From positions 1,736,001 to 1,800,000 of the forward strand of contig BQMF02000016.1 in the NCBI GenBank assembly GCA_027922465.2: a DNA stretch of 64,000 nt, read 5' to 3'. Positions 1 through 11,919 of the stretch are shown piece by piece (the first letter of the stretch is position 1; every line of letters begins with the position of its first letter). Source of the DNA: Turritopsis dohrnii. Taxonomy: Eukaryota; Cnidaria; Hydrozoa; Anthoathecata; Oceaniidae. The position numbers and the translations under genes were made by a program. The notes beneath the pieces are model-generated. The model was given only the letters and a program-made list of their open reading frames with translations. It was not told the origin of the DNA and did no database searches.

Positions 1-3000
1 TCCTATCAGATCTGAATAATGTTATCACTGGTCTTGTGACCAATGATGACAAAGACGAAGACGAATTTGAGATCCAATTTCATTCCAATAGTTGCAGCTA
101 CTTAAACTGCAATGAATTTAACTCTATGTTTACAAATACACCCACAAACCTTTCAGCCTTTCACCTCAACATTGCATCCATGTCCAAACACTTTGAAAAA
201 CTTGGGAACCTGTTAGCCCAATTAAATTGTGAATTTAGCATTATTGGTGTATCCGAAACAAGGAGTTTGGTTAATGATGAGTCTGATCCTATTGAACAAG
301 ATTGTAGTTTTCCAATCCAAGGATACAAAAAATATTTTACCCCTACTGAATCTTCAGCTGGTGGAGTATCTTTATATGTATCTGAGTTGTTTACATCTAA
401 ACCACGAAAAGACCTAGATGGTCTATGCAAACTTTCGCACAACCTTGAATCTGTTTTTAGTGAAATCAATGTACCAAAAAAAAAACAACATTATTGTTGG
501 TACAATTTATAAACATCCAAATATGTCAATTAATCTATTCAATTCTGATTACCTCAAACCACTTTTACACAAAATCTCATCTGAGAAAAAGCAAATTATT
601 CTATTAGGTGACTTTAACATTGATCTTTTAAAATGGATGATGAACCTGAAGTGTCCTCATTTATGGATACCTTAGGATCTAATTTCATTCTCCCACAAAT
701 CCTTTTACCGACAAGAATAACAGAGAACTCAAAAACTTTGATTGATAACATCTTTTCCAGTCCTACTGATGCTGGCACAGTGACTGGAAATTTTTGCTAT
801 TCAATTTCAGACCACTTACCACAATTTTGTCTATTTCCCTCGCTTGAATCTGTTGAAACTAATGATGGCCCTTTTTACCGCCAAGATTGGTCCAAATTTA
901 ATAAGGAGGATTTTATCCTCGATTATCTTAGCATCAAATGGAACTCTCTATTTGAGAAATTTGGTTATGATCCTGACCGTTGTCTTAATGTTTTCAATGA
1001 CAAAATCAAAGTACTTGTAGAAAAACATGTTCCCACAGTCAAACTCACCAAGCGTCAAATTAAATCTAAACTCAAACCTTGGATAACAACCGGAATTCTG
1101 AAGTCAATTTCAAAACGTGACTTCTTTCATCGGACGTTTATTAAAGCCAAATGCCCAGAAGCTAAAGCCAAATATTTTGCATCTTTTAAGGCACACAGGA
1201 ATTCAATTGTATCCCTGTGTAGACAAAGTAAATTAAACCACTACACCAGATACTTCAATCGTCACTCTAATAACATGCGTAAAGTCTGGTCAGGCGTTCA
1301 TGACTTAATTGCATCTAAAGCTAGTAATTCTGCAAAACCTATATCAATCTCTGTCAAAGATACAATAAGCTCTGATCCAGAAACTGTAGCTAATCATTTT
1401 AACAACTTCTTCACCTCTATCGCTGACTCCATAAGATCTGAAATGCAACCTCCTCATAACCACTTTTCAAGATTTCTCAAAAACCGAAATCAGTACTCAA
1501 TGTTCCTGACTCAAACGTCCCCTGATGAAGTTGCTGAAATAATTAGCTCTTTCTCATTATCAAAATCATCAGGACCTAACAGTATACCTGTTAGAATTCT
1601 GAAACTTATTAGACCTGACATAGCTGAGCCCTTATCTTTTTTAATTAATAGGTCTTTCATTACAGGAGTATTCCCTTCTGTACTGAAGACCTCTAAAGTT
1701 ATTCCAGTATTTAAAAACAAGGGGTCTCCCCTTGATGTTTCCAATTACCGTCCAATCTCATTACTTTCAAATATTGAAAAAATTTATGAGAAGATAATGT
1801 ATTCTCGTATCATTAATTTTCTTAATCGCTTTAATCAAATTTACACTAAGCAATTTGGTTTTCGCAAAGCTCATTCTACCATTGACACCCTTATTAACAT
1901 AACTGAACGTATCAGGGAAAAACTTGATAAAGGTGAGTTTGCCTGTGGTGTTTTTGTTGATTTACAAAAAGCCTTTGATACAGTCGATCATGAAATTCTG
2001 TTAGCTAAATTAAATCATTATGGAATTCATGGTATAATCAACGATTGGTTCCAATCTTATCTCTCAAATCGCTCCCAGTTTGTAGCAATTGCAAATTCTA
2101 AATCTATACGCAAAATCATAAAACATGGAGTTCCACAAGGATCAGTTTTGGGTCCTCTGTTGTTCTTGATCTATATTAATGATTTGCATTTTTGCATTCA
2201 TACCTCCGAAACTTATCATTTTGCAGATGACACTCATCTACTTAATTTTTCTAAAACTGTTTGGTCACTATGTGGAAGAGTCAATACTGATCTCAGAATT
2301 TTAGTAAGTTGGCTTAACGCCAACAGAATATCACTCAATTCAGGAAAAACTGAATTCATTATTTTCCATTCTCCTTGGAAGCGTATAGACTGTATACCTC
2401 ATCTAAAGTTGTCAGGTAAAATCCTGACTCCTAGCAAAAGTGTTAAATACCTAGGTGTTCATTTTGATGAACATCTAAAATGGAAGACTCATATTTCAGC
2501 TATTGCAACTAAACTACGCAGGGCTAATGGGGCTCTCTCCAAACTTCGTCATTTTGTCCCCACTAAAGTCTTAACCAATGTGTATCATGCAATATTTGCT
2601 TCCCACTTTAGATATGCCTCCCAAATTTTCGGACTGTGTGACAACTCTGTTACTCACAGACTTCTCACACTTCAAAACTTTGCATTAAGACTTTTAACTT
2701 TTAATGGGCCGCGAGTCTCAGCTACTCCTTTGTATTCTCAACACAAAATTTTGAAATTCTTCGACCAAGTGAAAGTTATGAATATCATATATGTTCATAA
2801 ATTTCTTAATGGCAACCTGCCTATTGATACTCTAAATACACTCAATTTTGAGAGAACTAGCCACTCATTCAGAACCAGGGGTAACACTCTTAGTCTACTG
2901 AAACTGCCAAGTGTTAACACTACTAACTATGGTTTAAATTCGTTTGCACGTCTTGCTACCATTCAATGGAACTTTTTGCAAAATCATTTTCGTAACTCTA

Positions 3001-3077
3001 ATTTATCTGAAATCAAACTAGCAAAACTAAAAAAGATATCATTTAACTTTTATCTAAATAAATACATTGAACAGTGA
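1..3077 (+). pseudogene. CR1/Jockey-like LINE ORF2 (endonuclease + reverse transcriptase), frameshifted
   Basis: This is the ORF2-type polyprotein of a non-LTR retrotransposon, open at the window start and ending at a TGA at 3075-3077. An AP-endonuclease domain comes first (HLNIASMSKH, then GVSETR near 265, LGDFNIDLL near 605, SDHLPQF near 810). A reverse transcriptase follows, with the fingers/palm motif NYRPISLLS near 1745, the FGFRKAHST block near 1855 and the catalytic FADDT near 2222. The endonuclease part is broken twice: one frameshift in the A-run near 477-485 and another near 630-640, each moving the reading into another frame. From 633 to 3077 the frame is intact for 814 codons, so the RT half decayed less. 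The clade is inferred from motif style and the 3' pentamer tail; a related CR1-group clade is possible. Confidence 0.9.
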
Positions 3078-3135
3078 AAAGCAGATTTAGCACCTGATGT
3101 TATTATTATAAAATTGAATTTAAAATTATAAAAGA

Positions 3136-3180
<45 letters not shown>

Positions 3181-3182
3181 TA
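3078..3182 (+). other. LINE 3' UTR, proximal part, with a 38-bp poly-T run
   Basis: Non-coding sequence after the LINE stop. Positions 3140-3177 are an uninterrupted T run, followed by TATATAT. The UTR is interrupted here by the foldback element at 3183 and resumes at about 4804. Confidence 0.7.
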
Positions 3183-4804
3183 TGTGACGGTTTATGGGAA
3201 AAGGATAACAAGCGAAAAATCGATTCTTTAAAATCGATTTTTAGCTGCAAAAAATCGATTCAAAATAATCGGAAAAGCGATTTCGAAATCGATTCACTTG
3301 AATCGGAAAAGCGATTCACTTGAATCGGAAAATCGATTCACTTGAATCGGAAAAGCGATTTCAAAAAATCGATTTGTAAGTCAGAAGTGATGTTAATTAT
3401 AAGAATAAAGTCAATAAGTTAATAAGATTTTCATCATCGTAGATTCTCTATGTATCATAATAAAATAGAAGCATTAAACCTCAAATTATAAACAAGAACC
3501 AAATGGTGAAAAACGGCATTATAAAACTGGCGCAATAATATGAATAGATACAAAAACACCATCCATCTGGAAATAGATTTTTATTTTTAGACTAAAGGCT
3601 GTTTTCAACTTTTGGAAAATTTAACGCAGAGAGAAACAGGCGAATACTGGGGAAAGAACGTGATTGGATCTTTCGCTAATGTAAACGTAGCTTAATTAAT
3701 AACCAGAATTTATAACAAAAGAAATATACTTGCATGAGCTGCAAAATAAATTTTAAAGACAAATGTGCGCCGAGAGAGAAAAAAAAATCTTTTTCGAAAA
3801 GGAAATGTAAATAAAAACTCAAAATCGTTGCTATCGCCGTAATAAGATTGTTTGTTTACATAGTAGATTCCATGTTTCATATACGTGACCGTCCAAGGGA
3901 TTTCGATAACAAACGATATAAATAAAATAAAGTGACGGTATTTTGTTAGAATATGAAAAGTAGGATTCACCTACTAACTACGTTTCGTTTCATTCAACGT
4001 CTATGTATGTTTATATTTATCATATTCCCATTCGACAGTTTTCGAGGTTGGAACATAACTGGGAGTATTATATCTAATTGCTATTTTGCCAAATAAAAAT
4101 AAAAAGTTTTTTTATTGATAAAGATGTCTACACTCTCAAAAGATGTTGTTGTTATCGCGACTTCAGCATTATTTTGAAAACTCAATGTGACGGATGTATA
4201 ATTACAGGTAGCACACGTTCGTGTTAAATAATGAACTGATTACCTGGTTCTTATTCACTAAGACATAAAATAAACAACAGTTTGTTCTCAAGTTGCTACA
4301 AATAGAAACCGTCTGCTATAATTCTTTTTTTTGTTTAAGTTGTTCCACCGCTGTTCACATAACAGAACATGGTTCACATTCAGTTTAATAAAAAAGAAAG
4401 AAAAGTTTGTTTTAAAGTTACTACCAATAGAAACCGTCCCTTACAATTCTTTTTTGAGTTGTTCGATCGATATTTTGGTTTATTCCTTGGGGGAAAATGT
4501 TTATCAGAATTTAAATCAACACTTGAGTGAATGATATAGAATCAAAAAAGCGATTCATTAGAATCGGAAAAGCGATTCATTGGAATCGGAAAAGCGATTC
4601 ATTAGAATCTAAAAAGCGATTCATTAGAATCGGAAAAGCGATTCATTAGAATCGGAAAAGCGATTCATGTGAATCGGAAAAGCGATTATTTGAAGCTAAA
4701 AATCGATTTTAAAGAATCGCTTTTTAGCTTCAAATAATCGCTTAATCGATTAAGCGATTCAAATCGCTTTTTCGCTTGTTATCCTTTTCCCATAAACCGT
4801 CACA
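3183..4804 (+). mobile_element. Foldback-like DNA transposon, complete copy A (non-autonomous)
   Basis: The 1.62-kb element is bounded by inverted repeats: it begins TGTGACGGTTTATGGGAAAA and ends with the reverse complement, and the match continues through GGATAACAAGCG. Inside each end lie arrays of an 18-bp unit (AATCGGAAAAGCGATTCA and variants), at about 3230-3385 and 4540-4750. Internal GTGACGG/GTGACCG motifs recur near 3886, 3931 and 4187, so the terminal motif is reused inside. No transposase ORF is present. If the first and last T/A are treated as flank, both sides carry ATAT, a candidate 4-bp duplication; TA is the other option. It sits in the LINE 3' UTR. I cannot assign a superfamily. 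Confidence 0.85.
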
Positions 4805-4985
4805 TATTATGTATATATTACTTATTTAATTATTTAGTTATTTAATTTTTTATTTTTTCATTTAATTTTGTAAACTTTTTATTTATTTTTTTATGGTTGG
4901 CCCTTATTATATTAGCCTAGCTAAAAGGGGCTCCCACATCTTTATTGATGAAATATATTTTTTTATTCTATTCTATTCTATTCTA
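4804..4985 (+). other. LINE 3' UTR, distal part, with (TTCTA)n tail
   Basis: After the foldback element the sequence resumes as an AT-rich UTR with the compact segment AGCCTAGCTAAAAGGGGCTC near 4913 and ends in four TTCTA units at 4966-4985. A short tandem tail rather than poly-A is usual for CR1/Jockey-type LINEs. This places the true LINE 3' end at about 4985. Confidence 0.75.
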
Positions 4986-6137
4986 AACAAAAAAAAGAAT
5001 TATAGCAGACGGTTTCTATTTGTAGCAACTTGAGGACAAACTGTTGTTTATTTTATGTCCTAGTGAATAAGAACCAGGTAACCAGTTCATTATTTAACAC
5101 GAACGCGTGCTACCTGTAATTATACATCCGTCACATTGAGTTTTCAAAATAATGCTGAAAGTCGCGATAACAACATCTTTTGAGAGTGTAGACATCTTTA
5201 TCAATAAAAAAACTTTTTATTTTTATTTGGCAAAATAGCAATTAGATATAATACTCCCAGTTATGTTCCAACCTCGAAAACTGGCGCATGGGAATATGAA
5301 AAATATAAACATACATAGACGTTGAACGAAACGAAACGTAGTAAGTAGGTGAATCCTACTTTTCATATTCTAACAAAATACCGTCACTTTATTTTATTTA
5401 TATCGTTTGTTATCAAAATCCCTTGGACGGTCACGTATATGAAACATGTAATCTACTATGTAAACAAACAATCTTATTACGGTGATAGCAACGATTTTTA
5501 GTTTTTATTTACATTTCCTTTTCGAAAAAGATTTTTTTTTTCTCTCTCGGCGCACATTTGTCTTTAAAATATATTTTGCAGCTCATGCAAGTATATTTCT
5601 TTTGTTATAAATTCTGGTTATTAATTAAGCTACGTTTACATTAGCGAAAGATCCAATCATGTTCTTTCCCCAGTATTCGCCCGTTTCTCTCTGCGTTAAA
5701 TTTTCCAAAAGTGGAAAACAGTCTTTAGTCTAAAAATAAAAATCTATTTCCAGATGGATGGTGTTTTTGTATCTATTCATATTATTGCGCCAGTTTTATA
5801 ATGCCGTTTTTCACCATTTGGTTCTTGTTTATAATTTGAGGTTTAATGCTTCTATTTTATTATGATACATAGAGAATCTACGATGATGAAAATCTTATTA
5901 ACTTATTGACTTTATTCTTATAATTAACATCACTTCTGACTTACAAATCGATTTTTTGAAATCGCTTTTCCGATTCAAGTGAATCGCTTTTCTGATTCAA
6001 GTGAATCGCTTTTCCGATTCAAGTGAATCGATTTCAAAATCGCTTTTCCGATTATTTTGAATCGATTTTTTGCAGCTAAAAATCGATTTTAAAGAATCGA
6101 TTTTTTGCTTGTTATCCTTTTCCCATAAACCGTCACA
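4986..6137 (-). mobile_element. Foldback-like DNA transposon, copy B, truncated by the LINE
   Basis: On the minus strand this begins with the same TGTGACGGTTTATGGGAAAA terminus (6137 downward) and runs nearly identically to copy A positions 3183-4336, then stops exactly where the LINE tail begins. The missing part of copy B should therefore lie beyond the LINE 5' end, outside the window. The arrays of GAATCG...GCGATT units near 5945-6090 match the left array of copy A. Confidence 0.85.
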
Positions 6138-6269
6138 TTTGAACAACCAACGATTAGGTAATTTATGACTTGACCAGGTCTTAAAAATGGCGGAATTAGT
6201 ATAAACAAACATTAGCATTTTCGAAAACATGTTATCGCTATCGATTAGCCACTTTACCTTACGTCTGAG

Positions 6270-6460
6270 ACGCTACCGGTAAATCACATTAGGTAGTTTT
6301 TTACATTACATTACGATACCGGTAAATTTATCGATAAAAAATTATAATTACCGGTAATCGCTAAAAAAATCTTAAGTTACCGGTAAAATTACCGGTAATT
6401 TGCGCATATCGGTAAATCGAATGTACTTATTTTCCCATGGACAGTCACATATGTCGATTC
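6270..6460. repeat. Cluster of ACCGGTAA motifs next to a foldback-type end
   Basis: ACCGGTAA occurs at 6275, 6318, 6350, 6379 and 6391, with a variant at about 6408 (ATCGGTAA): six occurrences in 140 bp. At about 6433-6450 the sequence TTTTCCCATGGACAGTCAC resembles a diverged end of the foldback family (TTTTCCCATAAACCGTCAC). The motifs could be a subterminal array of a further related element. No gene is seen. Confidence 0.55.
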
Positions 6461-7060
6461 AAAAGAAGACAACATTTGTGTAAAAGTTTTATATAATAAA
6501 TTAAAAAAATTAAAAAGTATTTAAACTTAAGTTATGGTGAACAACAGCTTTGTGTGCGTGTTTATGTTTCATTCATTTATGTTACGTAATTTTCTTTTTC
6601 TTCTCAAGTTTTTTCGTCACTTAAAACTGTTGATTTAAAAGTCATAGCCAGAGTGGCTGAGAATCTTGTTAGGCCAAATGCTGTACTAACGATCCACTGC
6701 AGATGGATGAAATAGACTTTTCTCATGTTTTTGTGGAACACAGAAGTCTGGGATTTTTCCAAGCACTTTCCAATAAAAATTCAATCTTGAATTGAGTTTA
6801 GAAACTCAATCATTCATTGTCAATTAAACATTTTTTAGCTCTTTAATGCATAGTATTTAAAAACATGTTTTAAGAGAGTAATTAGGCCATTATTCCACCA
6901 ATATTCTGCTGATAGGGAGAAGGACCACCATTGCTAAGGTAATTTTGAAATTTCCTTTGTTATACGCATTCATTTCATCACCTTACGAAAGAATATGAAA
7001 AACAAAAGTGGTACCAGTAAGACTTGTTTTCATGTTATTCAATAAAATTAAAAAACATCT
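6461..7060. other. No recognisable gene or repeat
   Basis: AT-rich sequence with stop codons in all frames. I see nothing assignable between the foldback cluster and the Helitron-like units. Confidence 0.5.
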
Positions 7061-7079
7061 GAGTTTCCAACTCCCTATT

Positions 7080-7806
7080 GTTTGTCTGTCAAAGCAAAAT
7101 TGAGTTGTGAGACAAATTATTCTATTGTATGCGACGTCAGTTCGAAACCTATGCATTGCATCCCCAATGGAACGTGACGTTTAGGGAAAATTATCTGGGT
7201 AACCAATAGGGATAACTGACGTTTTTTGGGGTCCACGATACATGCGATGGGGTTACAAAAAATTTGGGTCTAATTTTTTTGGGGGACGGGTCTGTGACGT
7301 CATCAAAACTTTTGATCGACGATTTCTCTGTAACGGTTGGTCGTAGCAAAACGATCCCATATATACATTTTTTTTATCAGATTTTCGAGCTCCACATGGG
7401 CACACTTATTATTGCCAGTTCGTTAATTCTATTTTTTGTGAACTCAACGCAGGCTGAACATGGGCGGTGAGCGACGTCAGTGTGAAACCATTGCATTGAG
7501 AACCTAATCGAATGCGACGTTTAGGAAAATTATCCCGGTAACCAATGGGGATAACTGACGTTTTTTGGGGTCCGCGATACAGGCAATAGGGTGACGAAAA
7601 ATTTGGGTCTAATTTTTAAGTGGACGGGTCTGTGACGTCATCAAAATCAAAACAGTTGGTCGTAACGGAACGATCCCATACATTTTTTTGATCACCTTTT
7701 CGAGCTCTACAACATAGGTACACTTTCAGTTGCCAATTCCGTAATAATTTTTTTTGTGAAGTCAACGTAGAACATAGGCGGCGAGCAACGCTGCCTTGGC
7801 AGCTAG
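7080..7806 (+). mobile_element. Helitron-like non-autonomous element(s), two partial units in tandem
   Basis: Two related units of about 340 bp follow each other (about 7129-7473 and 7474-7806). They share GCGACGTCAGT at the start, CCAATAGGGATAACTGACG (CCAATGGGGATAACTGACG in the second), GTCTGTGACGTCATCAAAA and CAACGCAGGCTGAACATGGG-like blocks. The second ends with the hairpin GCTGCCTTGGCAGC overlapping CTAG (7803-7806), which is followed by T: the canonical Helitron 3' terminus. The 5' end of the first unit is not clear. No protein is encoded; the short ORF at 7264-7470 lies within repeat DNA. Confidence 0.65.
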
Positions 7807-9025
7807 TCTATAACATTAATAGCCGATTCTCTGTCTGTTTGTCTGTCACGCAAAATGGTAGATTTAGTTGTGAGAGAATTATTTCTTTTTTTGTGTGCGA
7901 AGTCGGTGCGAACAAATACATTGCAACCCCAATCGAACTGTTTTGGCTGGTGAACCAATAGGGATAACATTTTGTTTTTATTACTATTGCTAATTTTATA
8001 TTCCAAGGACCACCGCATACTTGGCTTTGAAAACAATACATCAACTAAATACAAAGAAACTAACTGATTAAACATTTTGGACAAAAAGCAGCAGTGGCAG
8101 AACGTGGCAGCATGTTAGGTTTGCCAGTGTATCCTAACGCTTGCCTGACTACCTGAGACGGGTGAACTTTTTTTCGAGCAATCAAAATGTTTAAAAACCG
8201 ATAGGTAAAATAAGAGTGTCATGAAACAAAGAATTTTTTTTGCTTTTCTTTTAAATAATTGATTTTTTATTTATTCGTTATGCGCTTCTGATCGAACATG
8301 TTTTTTATTAACTTATTAACTTAATGTGCCTTTTTTCTCCTCTCGTGTGATCTTTTTAAGAAGAGAAACCATCCCCCCTACTTTTGATGCCACCCATGTT
8401 AGAGCGCGAAACTTTTTTAAAACAAAAGCTAATAATAAGTTGAAGTTTTCTCACTCTACGTTTTGAGTGTATTGTTGCACTGATAAATGATTGGTTTTAA
8501 AAAGTAAATAAATAGCACATCATGAAATGTAGTTTTTTTGGAACCATTGTTTAAACTGGTCTTTGATTGGTTTAAAATCGTAAAAACCACGCTAAATTCA
8601 CGTTCGGAATGCATTGTGTAAAGCAAAAAAGTTTGCTGACATTTTAAATGCGACCGCGAAAATGAACGGCTAAGTTTAGAACACATGCAAGCTTGAAACA
8701 CAAGGAACGTATTTGTCTTCATGTGCGAACGAGCTTTATTAAGCAATAAAGCCAGCAGCAAAGGAAATTAAAACAGTCCAGGAATTTAACCTCAGTTCTC
8801 CAATTATACGTCCCTCATCGCTAGTGCAATAATTTGCTGCAGGTATTTTTATTCGGGCTTCAAAATTACAAAAACTTGTAACATGACTGGGACACCCTGA
8901 AAAAACATTAAGATGCAAAACTGACTGCACACCTGAGGTTGCGATTGCCAAGTCATTAATTTTTTTTCTCGTTAACTCAACGCAGCCTGAACATGGGCAG
9001 TGAGCGCCACCGCCTTGGCGGCTAG
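7807..9025 (+). mobile_element. Helitron-like non-autonomous element, complete by its ends
   Basis: It starts with TCTATAACATTAATAGCC directly after the CTAG of the preceding unit and ends with the hairpin CCGCCTTGGCGG plus CTAG (9022-9025), followed by T. TC at 5', and a hairpin followed by CTRR and then T at 3', are the established Helitron signatures, and target duplications are not expected. It is 1.2 kb with no Rep/helicase. The stretch 8515-8960 recurs, inverted, at about 25605-26070. Confidence 0.75.
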
Positions 9026-9711
9026 TATTTTATCATTCTTTTGAGTTTCAAATTGATAGGATGGAGTCTTGAAACACAATTAAGGATTGATTGAGAAAAG
9101 TGCTTGGAAATATGCCTGCTTTTCTGTCTGCAGTTACATGTCGGGGATGTGTACTAAGGTTTTCATTTAAGATCTTCTGATTATATATTATGTTGTTTTA
9201 TTATGTTTGTCCGAATGTTATAACACACAAAACTTAAAGTTACTGCTAAAATTTGCCAGTTTTTGTTTTGATGTACCCGCAATTTATCTATGCTCGTGGT
9301 GACATTGAGCACTCTATCTGGCAAAGTTACTCACTATTATTGAACATATTATCTTTTCATTCTGAGAGTCCCGGAATGAACATTTTTATGCTAGGTATTT
9401 ATCAAGTCATTTTCCTGTGAACATGCGCACCCATCTTTGCAGTCTCTATATTTATACACTTCAAGATTTTATCTTCTGTTTTGGTTGTCAGGTGGTCCTT
9501 TGAAAGGATCCTAACATCTAAAATTATTGTATTATACAAATATGATACAATATAGAGCTCAAAAATGTCAGAAACAGAGTAATTTAGCTTGTATACTGTT
9601 TGGAATTTTTTTAATTTAATGTAATATGTTGTATGATGTGTTTTAGGTCCAGTATTCTGTCCAAGTATTCAGTTTTTACTAAAAATTTTGTTTCAAATGA
9701 TTTTCTTTTAG
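9026..9711. other. Upstream region of the MIC19-like gene; no recognisable element
   Basis: No ORF or repeat is recognised. A TTTTCTTTTAG acceptor-like site ends at 9711, six bases before the ATG, which suggests a 5' UTR intron and a separate non-coding first exon upstream. Confidence 0.4.
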
Positions 9712-9717
9712 CATATT

Positions 9718-9783
9718 ATGGGTAGTGGAGAATCTACTAGCCGACGCATATCACTGCAGCGATCAGATGAAGGAACAATTCAG
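9718..9783 (+). CDS. CHCHD3: MIC19-like exon 1 (initiator, myristoylation signal)
   Basis: ATG at 9718 begins MGSGESTSRRISLQRSDEG. Gly2 with Ser6 fits the N-myristoyltransferase consensus, and the family is known to be myristoylated for mitochondrial import. The SRRIS and SDE stretch matches the STRRVTF...DE style of the family N-terminus. The donor CAG|gtatat follows codon 22. Confidence 0.88.
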
Positions 9784-10929
9784 GTATATATTATAATGAG
9801 ATAATACTTTTGAAATCTGCTTTATCATGCTGATGTTTGAGTGTTTGAAGTTCGAGTTAATATCTATATATAACATGTGGAGCAACCCATTTAAAAAAAA
9901 AAGAAAATGACTGTAAAAATATACTGTAGTATATAGCTGTCCCCAAAATTTTAAATTATAAGTCACTCAAATATTTTGTTTCTGCAGTATTTTCAAACCC
10001 AAGGACCAAAAAGAATTCTCATTATTGTTTTGACCGCTGATCATTTTGGAAACTTGAATTGTGGCCAGATTTTAAACTTCTGGCTACTCACGCGAAACTG
10101 AAACGAATACCTTGATTAAAGGTTTTAAGAAATGCAAAAGTAAATTTGAGGAGATAAAAGTCTTATATGAGAACTTGAATGATGATAAGATAAAAGCTCA
10201 TCTGATTGACAAAAGTAAAGTGTCGACAAATATATAATGAACTTGAAGAGAAAACGTAAAGGTCTGGAGGGTCTGAAAAACAGCAACCTTGCTTGCAGTA
10301 ACCAATTAAACAACTAAGAAGAAATATATACGAGCGAATATTCTCAGCATAATTGCAGCCAATGCAAACTCTTGATTAACATCTCAAGTTTTTGATATTA
10401 ATATATATAAAATTGACATACCCAGATAGAAACTTGAACCCTTTGTTTCTAAAGCTTTTTATGACATGCAGGGTACTGGAATGGGAAAAATGTATCAGTA
10501 ACTTTAAATACTAAAACAAATCTTTGGTTTGAAAACATCATGGCAGTACAACAAAAAGAATATAATATATCTTAAGAAATTGAACTTGATCTTTTCCCTG
10601 AATTCAAATTCAAACTATTCAAAATATTTTTGTGATTGTTGTTTTATTGTTTTTTCTGTTACTTGATTTCTGTACTTTCACTTGATTCTCTCACCCCAAC
10701 TTTTGAAGATCCTTTTACGAAGTACATTCACCTGTGTGGTTGCTAGTGCTTTTTAGTTTTTTTTCTTTTGTTACTGCTGTTTCTTTTTTCAATATGATTA
10801 AGTTTTTCTGTAAAAGCCTTTTGTCTTGTCTAACTTCAAAAACAATGTGTCAAAACCTCTTTCTCATGTGCAAACCCCTGTGACGAAAAATGTTATTACA
10901 TTATGCCGAACAGAGAGTGTCCCTGTGTT

Positions 10930-11690
10930 GTAGGGCTTGAAAAACTAAGCAAATGTATGCGATCGTTTCACTACAACCAGGGATTACAGATCCATCTTCA
11001 ATCAATGATTTCAATGACGTCACAGCCACATCTCTCTGAAAAACGTTAGACCCAAATTTTCCACCACCCTATCATCAATATTGAGGACCCCAAAAAGCAT
11101 CAGTTATCCCTATTGGTTCTTGACATATTTCCCTAAAACCCTCACATTCAATTGCTGATGTAAAGCAATGGTTTTGTGATCTTAAGTGACGAATCCTTAT
11201 TCAAAATCACTGTTCCCTCATTTTCATGCAAAAGCAAAAAGTTTCATTATACCTTTTTTAATGGGTATATAAACCCATTGACATGTACTTTTTACAAATA
11301 TAGACACTAACACCTCGCGTAAAAGTATTTTATGGCTTTAATTTCGGAAAGAATGTGTGGAAATCCCGTGTCGAAAAAACGTGATGAAAAATTAAATCAC
11401 AAAATAGAGAAAGGTAGAGCTCGAAAAACTGATTAAAAAAGTGTATGGGATCGTTTCGCTACAACCAACCGTTGCAGAGATATCGTCCATCAAAGATTTT
11501 TATAACGTAATAGCCGCAGTACCAAATAAAATTTAGGCCCGAATTTTGCGTCACCCTATCACCCGCATTGCGGACCCTCAAAAACGTCAGTTATCCCTAT
11601 TGGTTCTCGAGATATTTCCCCAAAAACGTCGTGTTCCATTGGGGATGCAATGCAAGGGTTCCCCATGATCAGAAAAAAAGCTGACGTCAA
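10930..11690 (-). mobile_element. Helitron-family fragments, two minus-strand units
   Basis: The reverse complement of the 7.1-7.8-kb unit is recognisable twice (about 10930-11175 and 11410-11690): GATCGTTTC, CAAATTTTCCACCACCCTAT, AACGTCAGTTATCCCTATTG and AATGCAAGGGTT-type blocks recur in the same order. Ends are not preserved. Both lie within intron 1 of the MIC19-like gene. Confidence 0.65.
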
Positions 11691-11919
11691 ATGCCACGTG
11701 CTATTGGACTAATCGTGAAAAATGTGTCTCTCACCTCTACGTGGTTTTACGGGATCATAAGAAGAACTTGACCGTACATTAAAACTAAATATATCACTTT
11801 CTAAAATAAAAGTGAGATGCACAAGATTACGGATTAGTATAATAAGATGATTTACCAGGCTATTTTTATATTCATTGAACCTAGGTTTGGGTACTCTATT
11901 ATATTTCAGAATTTCTCAA

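Noticed and set aside
4540..4750. Regularly spaced short repeats that could be read as a CRISPR-like array.
   Set aside because: The units are tandem without unique spacers, lie inside a terminal-inverted-repeat element, and the DNA is eukaryotic.
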